DNA from: Candidatus Geothermocultor quzhuomuensis
GTDB lineage: Bacteria > Actinomycetota > Aquicultoria > Geothermocultorales > Geothermocultoraceae
Assembly: GCA_015711795.1 (NCBI GenBank)
Contig: JACVJC010000005.1
Location: 1 to 64,000 of the forward strand
Direction: 5' to 3'
Length of the DNA stretch: 64,000 nt
Shown here piece by piece: positions 19,481 through 29,346 of the stretch (position 1 is its first letter; every line of letters starts with the position of its first letter). The translations under genes were made by a program, and so were the position numbers. Under the pieces are notes generated by a model that did no database searches, was not told where the DNA came from, and saw nothing but the letters and a program-made list of their open reading frames with translations.

Positions 19481-20890
19481 TCAATAGTTAATAAGGTGAT
19501 AAGCAAAACTTTCTAGGTCTTTAATTTTTCCCTTTGATGAAGCTTCTAAATAGACTCTTACTAAAGGTTCCGTTCCTGAAGGACGAATTAAAATCCAGGA
19601 ACCATCTTTAAGAAAAAGTTTTACTCCATCCCTCGTTTCGACTTTTTCAACCTTTAAATCATTAACTTTTACTGGTGGGGAGCTTTCTAGTTTGGATATA
19701 ATTTTTTCTTTCTCCTCAAGTGGCAACTTAATGTCTAATCTCTTAGTAAAAAAGTGACCATATTCTTGATAAATATCTTCCATTAGTAAAGAGAGAGGGC
19801 GCTTATAGTAAGCAAAAATTTCGGTCAAAATTAAATCAGCTAAAATTCCATCTTTTTCAGGAATATGATTTTTTATACTTAGCCCCCCACTTTCCTCCCC
19901 TCCTATAATTACTTCATCTTTTAACATCTCCTGTGCTATATACTTAAAGCCTACTGGGGTTTCAATAACTTCAACCCCAAATGATTGGGCAATCTTATCG
20001 AGAAGATGAGTAGTTGCTACAGTTCTCACCACTTTCCCTTTCTCCCTTTTAACCTTAAGTAAATAGTAAGTGCAAAGAGAGATTGCTTGATTAGGAGTGA
20101 GGTATTTGCCTAAAGAATCAACGACCCCAAATCTATCTCCATCACCATCTAATGCTAATCCAAGGTTAGCTTGCCTTTTTAAAACGAGTCTCGTTAATTC
20201 TTTTAAATTTTCTTGAGACGGATCAGGAAGAAAATTTCCAAAATAGGCATCACGGTAATTATGAATTGGAATCACCTTTACCCCATTTTGCTCTAAGATC
20301 CTTTCTAATATTCCTTGGCCTGCTCCGAACATTGAGTCAATAATAACTTCAAGCATTGATTCTTTAATTAGATCAAAGTCAATTATCTTCTTTAAATGAA
20401 TTGTATAATTGTGAAAGGGATTTATTTTCTTCCAGCTCTTTTCATTGAAATTGCCTTCCACAGGCTTTTCTTTTAATCCTTTTTTGATGTTCTTCTCAAT
20501 TTCTGATGTAATGCTTGGGAAAGCGGGGCCAGCATATTCAGGGATAAATTTAATCCCATTATAAAAAGGTGGATTATGACTAGCTGTAATCATTACTCCC
20601 CCAGCTGCCCTAAGAAACTTGACAGCAAAAGCAGTTAAGGGTGTTGGTAAAAAAGTCTCTCCAATAAAAACAGGAATCTTAAAAGTTGAAAAAACTTGAG
20701 CACAAGTACGAGCAAACTCTTCAGAAAAGAAACGGGTATCATACCCAATAACCACACCCTTTTTGCTGATCTTGTGATTTAAGAGATAATTAGCAATAGC
20801 TTGAGCTACTATCCTTACATTGTTAAGAGTAAAGGTGTCACACATAAGGGCACGCCAGCCATCAGTTCCAAAGCTAATTTTCTTATCCAT
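19481..20890 (-). CDS. Phosphoglucomutase/phosphomannomutase family protein
   Basis: FGTDGWRALM, MITASHNPPFYNGIKF, LALDGDGDRFGVVD, RPSGTEPLVRVY. Confidence 0.93.
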   Translation of the reverse strand: MDKKISFGTDGWRALMCDTFTLNNVRIVAQAIANYLLNHKISKKGVVIGYDTRFFSEEFARTCAQVFSTFKIPVFIGETFLPTPLTAFAVKFLRAAGGVMITASHNPPFYNGIKFIPEYAGPAFPSITSEIEKNIKKGLKEKPVEGNFNEKSWKKINPFHNYTIHLKKIIDFDLIKESMLEVIIDSMFGAGQGILERILEQNGVKVIPIHNYRDAYFGNFLPDPSQENLKELTRLVLKRQANLGLALDGDGDRFGVVDSLGKYLTPNQAISLCTYYLLKVKREKGKVVRTVATTHLLDKIAQSFGVEVIETPVGFKYIAQEMLKDEVIIGGEESGGLSIKNHIPEKDGILADLILTEIFAYYKRPLSLLMEDIYQEYGHFFTKRLDIKLPLEEKEKIISKLESSPPVKVNDLKVEKVETRDGVKLFLKDGSWILIRPSGTEPLVRVYLEASSKGKIKDLESFAYHLINY

Positions 20891-20897
20891 CGTCCTT

Positions 20898-23396
20898 TTA
20901 ACTTAAAATAAGTCGATTAATATAAGAAACCATATCTTCCACTTTAGCTAAAGCATCGCGATTTGAGAAAGATTCTGCAAAAACTCTAATTAAAGGTTCT
21001 TCAGGGTCAGGAATAATCAAAACCCACTTATTCTGATCAAAAATCTTTATTCCATCAAGAAGCTCGATATTCTCCCCTTTAAATTTCTCAATTAAATTTC
21101 GCATTAATAAACCTTTTTTCTCCCAAGAACAATAAATAATTTTGTGAGCAAGATAATATTTGGGCAATTTTTCAACTAAAAGAGATAAAGGCTGCTTAGC
21201 TAAAGCTAAATACTCAAGGAGTTTACAAAAACTTAAAATGGCATCATAACCATAGATAAATTGAGGGAAAATAAATCCTCCACCTTGAGCACCGCCAAAA
21301 ATAACATCTCGCCGCGAACAAGCTTCCATTAAACTCCTCTGGGAAACTCTAGTTCTCACTACTTTTCGATTATATTTTTGAGCAATCTGCTCAACAACAG
21401 AAGAAACACTCAAGGGAACAGCTATTTTTCCTTTTCTTTTTTCAAATTGGCAAACAAAATCAACAAAGAGGTGAAGAAGCGTGTCTGGTGAAATTTTTCT
21501 CCCTTGGTCATCAAGGACAAAAATTTTCTCGCAAGCACTATCAATTAAAATGCCAAAATCTGCCTTATAAGCTAAGATAAGATGAGTTAATTGATTATAA
21601 GCTCTTTCGAGTTCCTCTTGAGGAAGAGTTGTTTTTGCCTCATCAGTATAAGCATTTAAAGAAATTGCATTGCATTTAAGTTTACCCAAAAGATATGGCA
21701 TTACTAAACAGGAGGTACCAAATGAATGGTCAATAACTACTTTTGGTTTTGATTCTTCAATTGCTTTACAATCAACAACCTTAAGTAAGGCATTAACATA
21801 AAATTCAACAGTCCTTGCTTGATATTCAATTCTTCCAATTTCATTAAAAAAAGCTCTTCTAAAATCTTCTCTAAAGTAAAATCGCTCAATTTTCCTTTGT
21901 TCTTCTTCTGAAATATCAATTCCTTGAGAATTAAAAAAATTAATTTGAAGAGATTGAGGGTCAAAGGGAGAAGTTCTAACATGAATACCGCCTGCGCTAT
22001 GAGAAATTGATACATTAAATCGATTGACTGGAGCTGGGCAAATTCTTAAATCTCTAACATTTACCCCTGAAGCCGTTAAACCGGCAATGATTGACCTTTT
22101 TATCATCCTAGAAGCTAAGTTAGAGTCACGACTACAGACAATAAGAGAATTTTTCGGTAAAGACGAGCCGTAAGCCATTGCCAAGCGAAGAGCAAGCTCT
22201 GCGGTAATATCAACATTAGTTAGCCCGGAAACACCTTGCTGTCCAAAAAGAGTTTTTACTCCCCTTGGTTCCCAAACAATACTAGTGTTAATAGTTGAGC
22301 CAGCTTCAATAGTTTTAAAGGGATAAATTTTAACATCATGATTAATAATAGAGTCCTCTCCAATGATACATTCGTCACCAATTACAACTCGTTCGTTAAT
22401 TCTTGTTCCCTTTCTAACATCACAGTTCCGCCCAACTATACAATTATGAAGAGAAACACGAGTGCCAATAAATGAGTTGTCCATCACAATAGCTCGGTGA
22501 ACATGCGCCCCAGATTTAACAACAACATTACTTCCAATTATGGAATATTCTCCAACCTTAGCATCAGCTTCAATTCTCACATGCTGACCAATCACGGTGG
22601 GGCCCTTAATTTGAGCTTTAGAATCAATAATTGCTCCATCACCCACCCAAGTATCTCCTCGCATTTTATTTCCAGGTGGATCAAATTTAAGACGACCTAA
22701 AAGGATATCCAAGTTTGCTTTCATATACTGCTCAATATTTCCAATATCACACCAATAACCATCAACAACAATGGCATAAAGCGGCTTTCCTTCCTTCAAA
22801 AGAAGAGGAAAGAGATCTTTGCTAAAATCAAAGGGAACACCTTTGGGAATATAATTAAAAACCTCGGGTTCGAGAACATAAATACCAGTATTTACAGTAT
22901 CACTAAAGACCTCTCCCCAACCTGGTTTCTCTAAAAATTTCTCAACTTTTCCTTCTTCATTAACAATAACAATCCCATACTCAAGAGGATTTTCTACCCT
23001 TTTAAGAGCAATTGTAGCTAATGCCTTCTTTTCTTTGTGAAATTTAATCACCTTCGATAAATCAATATCAGTTAAGGCATCTCCACTAACTACCAAAAAG
23101 GTTTCTTTGAGGTACTCCTCAGCATTTTTTATACTTCCGGCTGTTCCTAATGGTTCTACTTCTGTCACATAACTTATATTGACTCCAACTTCAGCTCCAC
23201 TGCCAAAATAATAACTCACCATTTGAGGTAAAAATTGAAGGGTCAAAATAATGTCATTAAGACCATGGGATTTTAAAAGCTCAATGGTGTATTCAAGAAC
23301 TGGTTTGTTGGCTACTGAAATCATAGGCTTTGGTTGATTACTTGTTAAAGGGCGAAGTCTTGTACCTTCTCCACCAGCCATAACCACTGTTTTCAA
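20898..23396 (-). CDS. Mannose-1-phosphate guanylyltransferase-like / phosphomannomutase-like fusion
   Basis: MKTVVMAGGEGTRLRPLTSNQPKPMI nucleotidyltransferase, left-handed beta-helix repeats, then a PGM-like C-terminal half. Confidence 0.92.
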   Translation of the reverse strand: MKTVVMAGGEGTRLRPLTSNQPKPMISVANKPVLEYTIELLKSHGLNDIILTLQFLPQMVSYYFGSGAEVGVNISYVTEVEPLGTAGSIKNAEEYLKETFLVVSGDALTDIDLSKVIKFHKEKKALATIALKRVENPLEYGIVIVNEEGKVEKFLEKPGWGEVFSDTVNTGIYVLEPEVFNYIPKGVPFDFSKDLFPLLLKEGKPLYAIVVDGYWCDIGNIEQYMKANLDILLGRLKFDPPGNKMRGDTWVGDGAIIDSKAQIKGPTVIGQHVRIEADAKVGEYSIIGSNVVVKSGAHVHRAIVMDNSFIGTRVSLHNCIVGRNCDVRKGTRINERVVIGDECIIGEDSIINHDVKIYPFKTIEAGSTINTSIVWEPRGVKTLFGQQGVSGLTNVDITAELALRLAMAYGSSLPKNSLIVCSRDSNLASRMIKRSIIAGLTASGVNVRDLRICPAPVNRFNVSISHSAGGIHVRTSPFDPQSLQINFFNSQGIDISEEEQRKIERFYFREDFRRAFFNEIGRIEYQARTVEFYVNALLKVVDCKAIEESKPKVVIDHSFGTSCLVMPYLLGKLKCNAISLNAYTDEAKTTLPQEELERAYNQLTHLILAYKADFGILIDSACEKIFVLDDQGRKISPDTLLHLFVDFVCQFEKRKGKIAVPLSVSSVVEQIAQKYNRKVVRTRVSQRSLMEACSRRDVIFGGAQGGGFIFPQFIYGYDAILSFCKLLEYLALAKQPLSLLVEKLPKYYLAHKIIYCSWEKKGLLMRNLIEKFKGENIELLDGIKIFDQNKWVLIIPDPEEPLIRVFAESFSNRDALAKVEDMVSYINRLILS

Positions 23397-23397
23397 C

Positions 23398-23910
23398 TTA
23401 AATCCTCCCTCGAGCTAATTTTAATTGAACAAACCCTTTTTTAATGTATCCAATTGCAGAAATTAAATAGAAAATTAAAGCTAAATAAAAAAGGAGCAAT
23501 CCCAACTTTATGTTTGCAATTAAAAATATGAAAGCGATAAAAATAAATAAAGTAGCAATTTTGCCAAGCAATGAAACTTTTGTCTCTAATTTTTCCCTTT
23601 TTAACTCAACATAACCTAACATAATTATAACATCTCGACTGAATATTAAAACTAAAGCCCAAAGGGGAAGGCGTTCTTTTAGGTAAAGAGCAAAAATTGC
23701 AATCAAAATTAAAATTCTATCAATAAAAGGGTCAAAAAACTGACCAAAAGCAGTAACTTGATTAAGCTTCCTGGCTATTAAGCCATCAAGCCAATCTGTC
23801 AAAATAGCTGCTATAAACACTAGCAAAGCTAAAAGGTCACCCTTAAAAAGAAATAAATAAAGAAAAAGAGGAATAAGCAAAAGTCTGATAAAAGTGAAGA
23901 AATTAGCCAT
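23398..23910 (-). CDS. CDP-alcohol phosphatidyltransferase (PgsA-like)
   Basis: MANFFTFIRLLLIPLFLYL...DWLDGLIARKLNQVTAFGQFFDPFIDRI. Confidence 0.93.
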   Translation of the reverse strand: MANFFTFIRLLLIPLFLYLFLFKGDLLALLVFIAAILTDWLDGLIARKLNQVTAFGQFFDPFIDRILILIAIFALYLKERLPLWALVLIFSRDVIIMLGYVELKREKLETKVSLLGKIATLFIFIAFIFLIANIKLGLLLFYLALIFYLISAIGYIKKGFVQLKLARGRI

Positions 23911-23943
23911 TTTCCTTCTTTCCTTTCAATTTTTACTTCTTTT

Positions 23944-24903
23944 TTACCACCACTTTTTAACTCGGAAGTAGACAAGCAAAAGAATACTAACAACAAACAT
24001 CAAACCAAGGATAACAAAGTATCCATAAGTCCATTTAAGCTCAGGCATATATTGAAAATTCATTCCATAAATTCCAGTTATTAGGGTAAGAACAGCAAAG
24101 ATAGTAGCTAAAATTGTTAACTTCTTCATCATTTCATTAAGGCGATTTGAAACAATGCTTAAGTAAATATCAATAGTCCCGCTGATGACATCCCTTAAGG
24201 TATCGATTAAATCTGTAATTCGGATGAGGTGGTCATAAATATCTTGAAAATAAATGATTGTTTCTGTCTTTATCAATGGAGAACCGTATCTTGATAAAAG
24301 ATTTAGAATTTCCCTTTCTGGTGCTACCACTTTTCTAACTAATAGTAACTTATGTTTGAAATTAAAAAGCTCTTTGATGTGTCTTTCTTTAAATTCTTTA
24401 AAAATTTTGTCCCCTAAAAGATCAATAGCGTCACTTAATTGGTCAATAAAACCAAAATAATCATTGACCATGCTATTTAAAAGATAATAAAGAACCCAAT
24501 CGGTTCCTTTCCCGATAAACCCATTCTCCAGGCAAAGTTGATAAGCTTGCTCAAGCTCCTCTATTTCACCTTTGTGGAGTGTAACTAAGTAATTTTCCCC
24601 TAAAAATATATCTAATTCAGTTAATTTAAGCTTATCTTCATTGGTCTTAAGGTCATTCCAGACTAAGAAAAGATAATCCTTATAATCATCAAGCTTAGGA
24701 TAGTGAAAAGCTTGAGCAGAATCCTTTAAAGCTAGAGGATGAAAGTTGAAAGTTTCTTTTAAAAATTCAAAATCTTCATTGGCAGGAAAAGGAATATCCA
24801 CCCAAACCAATGTGCCTTTTTGTTTTATTCTCCGAGCAACCTCTGATTGCTTTAAATCTTTTTTGACACCGATTTTTGGTTGATAACAAAGAGACCGATA
24901 CAT
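23944..24903 (-). CDS. corA: CorA-family magnesium/cobalt transporter
   Basis: C-terminal GIYGMNFQYMPELKWTYGYF (GMN motif); likely start ATG at 24903. Confidence 0.93.
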   Translation of the reverse strand: MYRSLCYQPKIGVKKDLKQSEVARRIKQKGTLVWVDIPFPANEDFEFLKETFNFHPLALKDSAQAFHYPKLDDYKDYLFLVWNDLKTNEDKLKLTELDIFLGENYLVTLHKGEIEELEQAYQLCLENGFIGKGTDWVLYYLLNSMVNDYFGFIDQLSDAIDLLGDKIFKEFKERHIKELFNFKHKLLLVRKVVAPEREILNLLSRYGSPLIKTETIIYFQDIYDHLIRITDLIDTLRDVISGTIDIYLSIVSNRLNEMMKKLTILATIFAVLTLITGIYGMNFQYMPELKWTYGYFVILGLMFVVSILLLVYFRVKKWW

Positions 24904-25090
24904 TACCAACCTCCTAAAATATTTTAACCTAAATTTTGCAATATCAAAATTTGCCTGAAAAAAGATTGCCTTTAATAGGCATCCAGAGAAAAAGATTTTT
25001 CTAAGCAAAAGTTCTAAAGCAAGTGAACAGTGTGGTCACTTTTGCGATGTCAAAAATAGAGTTGCGAGGAAAAGCACTAATAGGTGAAGT

Positions 25091-25312
25091 TTAGGCTGCT
25101 TCTTCCCACTCTAAAAGGGCAATACTTTCAAGAGGAACGATAATTACCCTGTTCCCATTCTTAACAATCAAGCCGTAATCATCATAATCTGTAATAATTA
25201 CATTTATTTTTTCTCCATCCATTAAGGTAATGGTAACAAGCCTTTTTGAGCTAATAAGATGGCGAATATGAGAAAATAACCTTAAATTTTCAATCACGCT
25301 TGGCATCACCAA
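25091..25312 (-). CDS. Small Sm/Hfq-like fold candidate protein
   Basis: SSKRLVTITLMDGEKINVIITDYDDYGLIVKNGNRVIIVPLESIALLEWEE resembles an LSm/Hfq beta-strand order. Confidence 0.45.
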   Translation of the reverse strand: MVMPSVIENLRLFSHIRHLISSKRLVTITLMDGEKINVIITDYDDYGLIVKNGNRVIIVPLESIALLEWEEAA

Positions 25313-25442
25313 TCACCTCATTATTAATATCGGAAAAAATGGAGAGAAAATTATAGCCTTTAAAGCGCTAAAATATTTCAAATTGAATCATATTGTCCTA
25401 CAAGCTATAATTTATTTATCTCTTATTCAGCTCTTCATGGTT

Positions 25443-25521
25443 CGGGGCGTAGCGCAGTTTGGTTTAGCGCACCAGCATGGGGGGCTGGAGGTCGCCCGTT
25501 CAAATCGGGTCGCCCCGACCA
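25443..25521 (+). tRNA. tRNA-Pro (anticodon GGG)
   Basis: Acceptor CGGGGCG/CGCCCCG, anticodon arm CCAGC-ATGGGGG-GCTGG, T arm GCCCG-TTCAAAT-CGGGT, encoded CCA. Confidence 0.95.
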
Positions 25522-25529
25522 GAAACAAA

Positions 25530-25570
25530 AAAGGACTCGAATGAGGGGGTGAGCTCTCAACGAGTCCTTT
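25530..25570 (+). terminator. Hairpin downstream of tRNA-Pro (AAAGGACTCG...CGAGTCCTTT)
   Basis: Perfect 10-bp inverted repeat with an inner TGAG/CTCA pairing. Confidence 0.6.
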
Positions 25571-25616
25571 ATAAACTTTAACAACCGGGTATGACAATTT
25601 TTAGCTCTTAAAAAAT

Positions 25617-25681
25617 GAGGATCCGGAAACGATAGGGGGCACTATCCTTAGAGACCTTTGTCTCTTAAAAACCGGATCCTC
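25617..25681. ncRNA. Structured three-way-junction-like element, function unknown (possible bidirectional terminator)
   Basis: Outer stem GAGGATCCGG/CCGGATCCTC encloses GATAG-GGGGCA-CTATC and AGAGAC-CTTT-GTCTCT; T-runs on both sides. Confidence 0.45.
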
Positions 25682-25758
25682 TTACTTTTTAAACGAAAAA
25701 AAACTAATTTTAAAACTATCTTTAAGCTGGAGAAGTAATAAAAGTTGGCTCACTAAAA

Positions 25759-27192
25759 TTAACGAACAACATAAACTTTAGCTCCAATAGGAGTTGATTT
25801 ATAAATTTTTTCAGCTGGTCCAATTCCCAACCTGACACATCCATGAGACGCACGGCGTCCTAAGGAACGAACACCCATTCGTCTCCCGCTCCGTCCAATT
25901 GGCAACTCGTGAATGGTGTAATCTGGTCCCCAAAAAACTAAACAATAAGGCATCCAAGCATGGTACTTCTTTGACCATGCCATTCTATATTTACCACTTA
26001 CACGAAATGAACCAAGAGGCGTTGGATGACTTCGGGTGCCTGTTGAAACAGGAAACTTATAAATAACATCACTGCCGTTATAAGCAGTTAAAGTTTGAGA
26101 AGAAATTGAGATAACAATCTTTTCAATTCTCACACTTTTTCCCTTGGGAGGCAGCCCTTTAGCTGGAGATGGTGGGGGAAGAACTCCTGTCTTAATCCAT
26201 TGCTCTATTTCAGAAGATACAATTTCTTTACCCCCAATGATAAGAACAGAACCGAAAGAAGAACGCTTTTTATTCATCCAAGCTTGTAATGCATCAGGTA
26301 TTGGGGCTTTCCCAGGAACAAGAAGTAAAGGAAAAGAGTTTTTGCCTGCTAAAACTCCTCCTGCTAAAGCACTAGACAAATCGTCACTAGCCACTACATA
26401 AACCTTGTCACTGGAAAAACCGACCCCTAAAGAGTAATCGATTATTTTAGTTGCAATTTCGTATCGGTCTTTGCCAGATAATCTCATAGGTTGAGGTAGT
26501 AATTTTTCAATTGAGGAAGATATAGTCTCTGTTTCACCTATCAAAATTGTTCTTGAGACTCCAAATTCATTAAGAGCATTTTTAGTAAAATCAGGCAGAG
26601 AGTCTTTTAAAGTTAAAAGGATAGGATACCTTTTGTTTGAAGCAAGAGGAGAAATAGCTAAAGAATTAGTGAGGCTTATTCCATTAACAAGGAGAGCAGT
26701 TCCATCTGGTATCTCACCACCTAAAAGGCTTTTTGTTTCTTCAGCAATCCTGACAGCAGTTTCAAATCGATTTTTCCCAGAAAATCTGATTACATTTAAC
26801 TCCATTTTATTCAGCTCATCTTCGATGTTTTGAGAAATGACACCTTCCCCACCAATAAGATAAACATTTTTTACACCTAATCGTTGAATTTCCGTTTTAG
26901 TTACACTTGGTAAGGCATCTTTCTTAGTAAGTAAAATGGGCGCATTAAGAATTCCTCCGAGCGAAGAGGCAGGAATAGCATCAATAAGCCCTGAGGTTGA
27001 AACAAGTATTGCAAAATCCGCAGTTAACCAGCTTTCTTTGGAAATTTGAACAGCTCTTTCAAATTCATCCTTACCTGATAAACGAGAAGTTGGTAAATCA
27101 GTAGCTTGAGCAAGGGACAAAGGTAAAACAAATAAAAATGTTAAAATGAAAAAAAATATTAACTTTCCTATCTTCTCTTTTATAAACTTCAT
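25759..27192 (-). CDS. L,D-transpeptidase (YkuD) with cell-wall-binding repeat 2 (CWB2) domains
   Basis: Signal peptide, three RLSGKDRYETA-like repeats, C-terminal HASHGCVRLGIGPAEKIY. Confidence 0.93.
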   Translation of the reverse strand: MKFIKEKIGKLIFFFILTFLFVLPLSLAQATDLPTSRLSGKDEFERAVQISKESWLTADFAILVSTSGLIDAIPASSLGGILNAPILLTKKDALPSVTKTEIQRLGVKNVYLIGGEGVISQNIEDELNKMELNVIRFSGKNRFETAVRIAEETKSLLGGEIPDGTALLVNGISLTNSLAISPLASNKRYPILLTLKDSLPDFTKNALNEFGVSRTILIGETETISSSIEKLLPQPMRLSGKDRYEIATKIIDYSLGVGFSSDKVYVVASDDLSSALAGGVLAGKNSFPLLLVPGKAPIPDALQAWMNKKRSSFGSVLIIGGKEIVSSEIEQWIKTGVLPPPSPAKGLPPKGKSVRIEKIVISISSQTLTAYNGSDVIYKFPVSTGTRSHPTPLGSFRVSGKYRMAWSKKYHAWMPYCLVFWGPDYTIHELPIGRSGRRMGVRSLGRRASHGCVRLGIGPAEKIYKSTPIGAKVYVVR

Positions 27193-27429
27193 TGAAAAAC
27201 TCTTTGATAAACTAATAAAATCTTTTAAGTTTGTCAACTATAGATAGTGAATGGTGCTGGTAAGATAATAAACTGAAGTTATTAAACTAAAGACGGGAGT
27301 TGAAATTTTTTAATTTTTTAATTAAATCCTTCAGCTCTTCTAGCTCTTCAAGTCAAACCTTAGAATTTTTGTTTACTTTCGAGGTGCCATTGAAGTAAAG
27401 AATTTAGTCCTGATAAACAATAAATTCGC

Positions 27430-27825
27430 TTATTTGCCTAGCGCTCTTTGCATGTAAACTACTATATAAGGAGCAATATCAGTAATCGAGACTATTCCGA
27501 CTAATTTATCATTTTCAACAACTGGCATCCTTCGAAACTTCTTCTGCCTCATTATCTGAATAACTTCCAATATGCTGGTATCAGGTGAAGTAGTAACAGG
27601 GTTTTTAGTCATTATTTCTTTAACAGCCATCTTCTCGAAATTTTTCTTGAGAGCTCCCTTCAAAACGATATCACTATCAGTCACAATTCCAACTACCCTT
27701 TCTTTCTCATCGCAAACAACACAACAACGGATATTTTTTTGATGCATCAACTTCATTGTCTTTTCAATATTAGTTTCGGCATTTACATAAACAACTTTTT
27801 TCCTCATAACCTCACTTACTTTCAA
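27430..27825 (-). CDS. Tandem CBS-domain protein
   Basis: MKVSEVMRKKVVYVNAETNIEKTMKLMHQKNIRCCVV...VGIVTDSDI...IMTKNPVTTSPDTSI. Confidence 0.92.
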   Translation of the reverse strand: MKVSEVMRKKVVYVNAETNIEKTMKLMHQKNIRCCVVCDEKERVVGIVTDSDIVLKGALKKNFEKMAVKEIMTKNPVTTSPDTSILEVIQIMRQKKFRRMPVVENDKLVGIVSITDIAPYIVVYMQRALGK

Positions 27826-28034
27826 TTACTTCACCTCCAATTGAAAAATCTAAATTCTTTTGAAATTCTATCAGTTTTTTGTTTAAAGTTATAGCAATTT
27901 TTATTCACAACTTGGAATGTTTAAATAAGCTTTTCTAAAATTTTTTCTTTTAAATGTCACATCCCACTTTTAAAATATTACCTAGAATATTTAGCAAAAC
28001 TCTTATCATAAAAAAAATTAGGGAGGGATAAATT

Positions 28035-29159
28035 TTGAGATTAAGTTATTCTTCAATTTCGACTTATCAAAATTGTCCTCTTTCGTTTAAGTTTATATAC
28101 ATTGACCGACTACCAATTGCTAGAACCCCAGCTTTAAGCTTCGGAAACAGTTTGCATAGTGCTTTAAGGGAATTTTACGATGTTCCTCTCCCATCCCCCC
28201 CAACCCTTGAAGAATTTTTAGGGTTCCTCAAGAAAAACTGGGAATCCCTTGGCTATCAAGATAAGGCAGAAGAAGATTCATATTTTGAGCAAGCCCAAAG
28301 AATTCTTACGCAGTTCTATCAATCAAATGTAGCTGATTTTAAGTTACCTGTTGCCTTAGAGCATCGGTTTGAGCTTAACTTTGATGGTTTTACTCTAACA
28401 GGAGTGATTGACCGAATAGATAAACTGGAAAGTGGCCGATTTGAAATAATTGACTACAAAACCACTCGACGTCTTCCACCTCGTTCAAAAGTCGATTCCG
28501 ATTTACAACTTTCTATATATCATCTTGCAACTGAGGAAATATGGGGATTTCCACCCGAAAAATTAACCCTTTATTTTCTCGTTCCCAATGTCAAAATAAG
28601 TACTACCCGCTCGCAGGAAGACATTGAAGAAACAAAAAGAAAAATCAAAGATACTCTTTCGGCTATCTCTGAAAAAAAATTTGACCCCCGCGAAAATGCT
28701 CTTTGCCCTTATTGTGATTTTCAAGAAAGGTGTCCTCTCTTTAGTCAAAAATTTACTAAAGAAAAATTTGCTGATCAAAACCTTAAAATCGAAGAGGTTA
28801 TCGATGAGTTTGCTGAATTAAGAAAAAGTAAAAAGGAAATTGAGAAAAGGCTTAATGAACTAACTGAAATTATTCATAACTACTGTGAAGAACATAATGC
28901 AACTAGACTCTTTTCAGATAACTTTATAATTACTCGTGGTCGAAGAGTAATTCAAAACTATAATGTCGATAAATTGAGAGAGATATTAACCCCTCTTGGG
29001 CTTTGGGAAAAAATTATAACAGTTGATAGTCAACTTTTAAAGGAACTTCTAAACAGTGAGCAGATAGAAGATGAAATAAAAAAAGCAATTGAAACTGCCA
29101 AAGAAGTCGAAGAAATATCTTATGCTCTTTATGTTCGCGAAATTCAGCAAGAACCCTAA
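28035..29159 (+). CDS. PD-(D/E)XK (RecB/Cas4-like) nuclease
   Basis: SYSSISTYQNCPLSFKFIYIDRLP, GNSLHSALREFY, TGVIDRIDK...FEIIDYKTTR, CPYCDFQERCPLF Fe-S cysteines. Confidence 0.88.
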   Translation: MRLSYSSISTYQNCPLSFKFIYIDRLPIARTPALSFGNSLHSALREFYDVPLPSPPTLEEFLGFLKKNWESLGYQDKAEEDSYFEQAQRILTQFYQSNVADFKLPVALEHRFELNFDGFTLTGVIDRIDKLESGRFEIIDYKTTRRLPPRSKVDSDLQLSIYHLATEEIWGFPPEKLTLYFLVPNVKISTTRSQEDIEETKRKIKDTLSAISEKKFDPRENALCPYCDFQERCPLFSQKFTKEKFADQNLKIEEVIDEFAELRKSKKEIEKRLNELTEIIHNYCEEHNATRLFSDNFIITRGRRVIQNYNVDKLREILTPLGLWEKIITVDSQLLKELLNSEQIEDEIKKAIETAKEVEEISYALYVREIQQEP

Positions 29160-29346
29160 CAACGGACTGAAGTTATTAAACTGAAGACTAAAGCACTGAA
29201 GCTTGTCCTTAACCTTAAGCAACGGAGCTAGAGAGGTAGTAAAGAATAAAATAGCAAAGACAAAGGTAAAAATAGCTCTTAGTTCTTGGCTCTTAGTTAA
29301 AAGCGTGAACTAGGAGCATTGAGGGAGAGCAGTGTAATAGATTGAG

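Noticed and set aside
21737-22015. 92-aa minus-strand ORF
   Set aside because: Alternative frame inside the guanylyltransferase/phosphomannomutase fusion gene.
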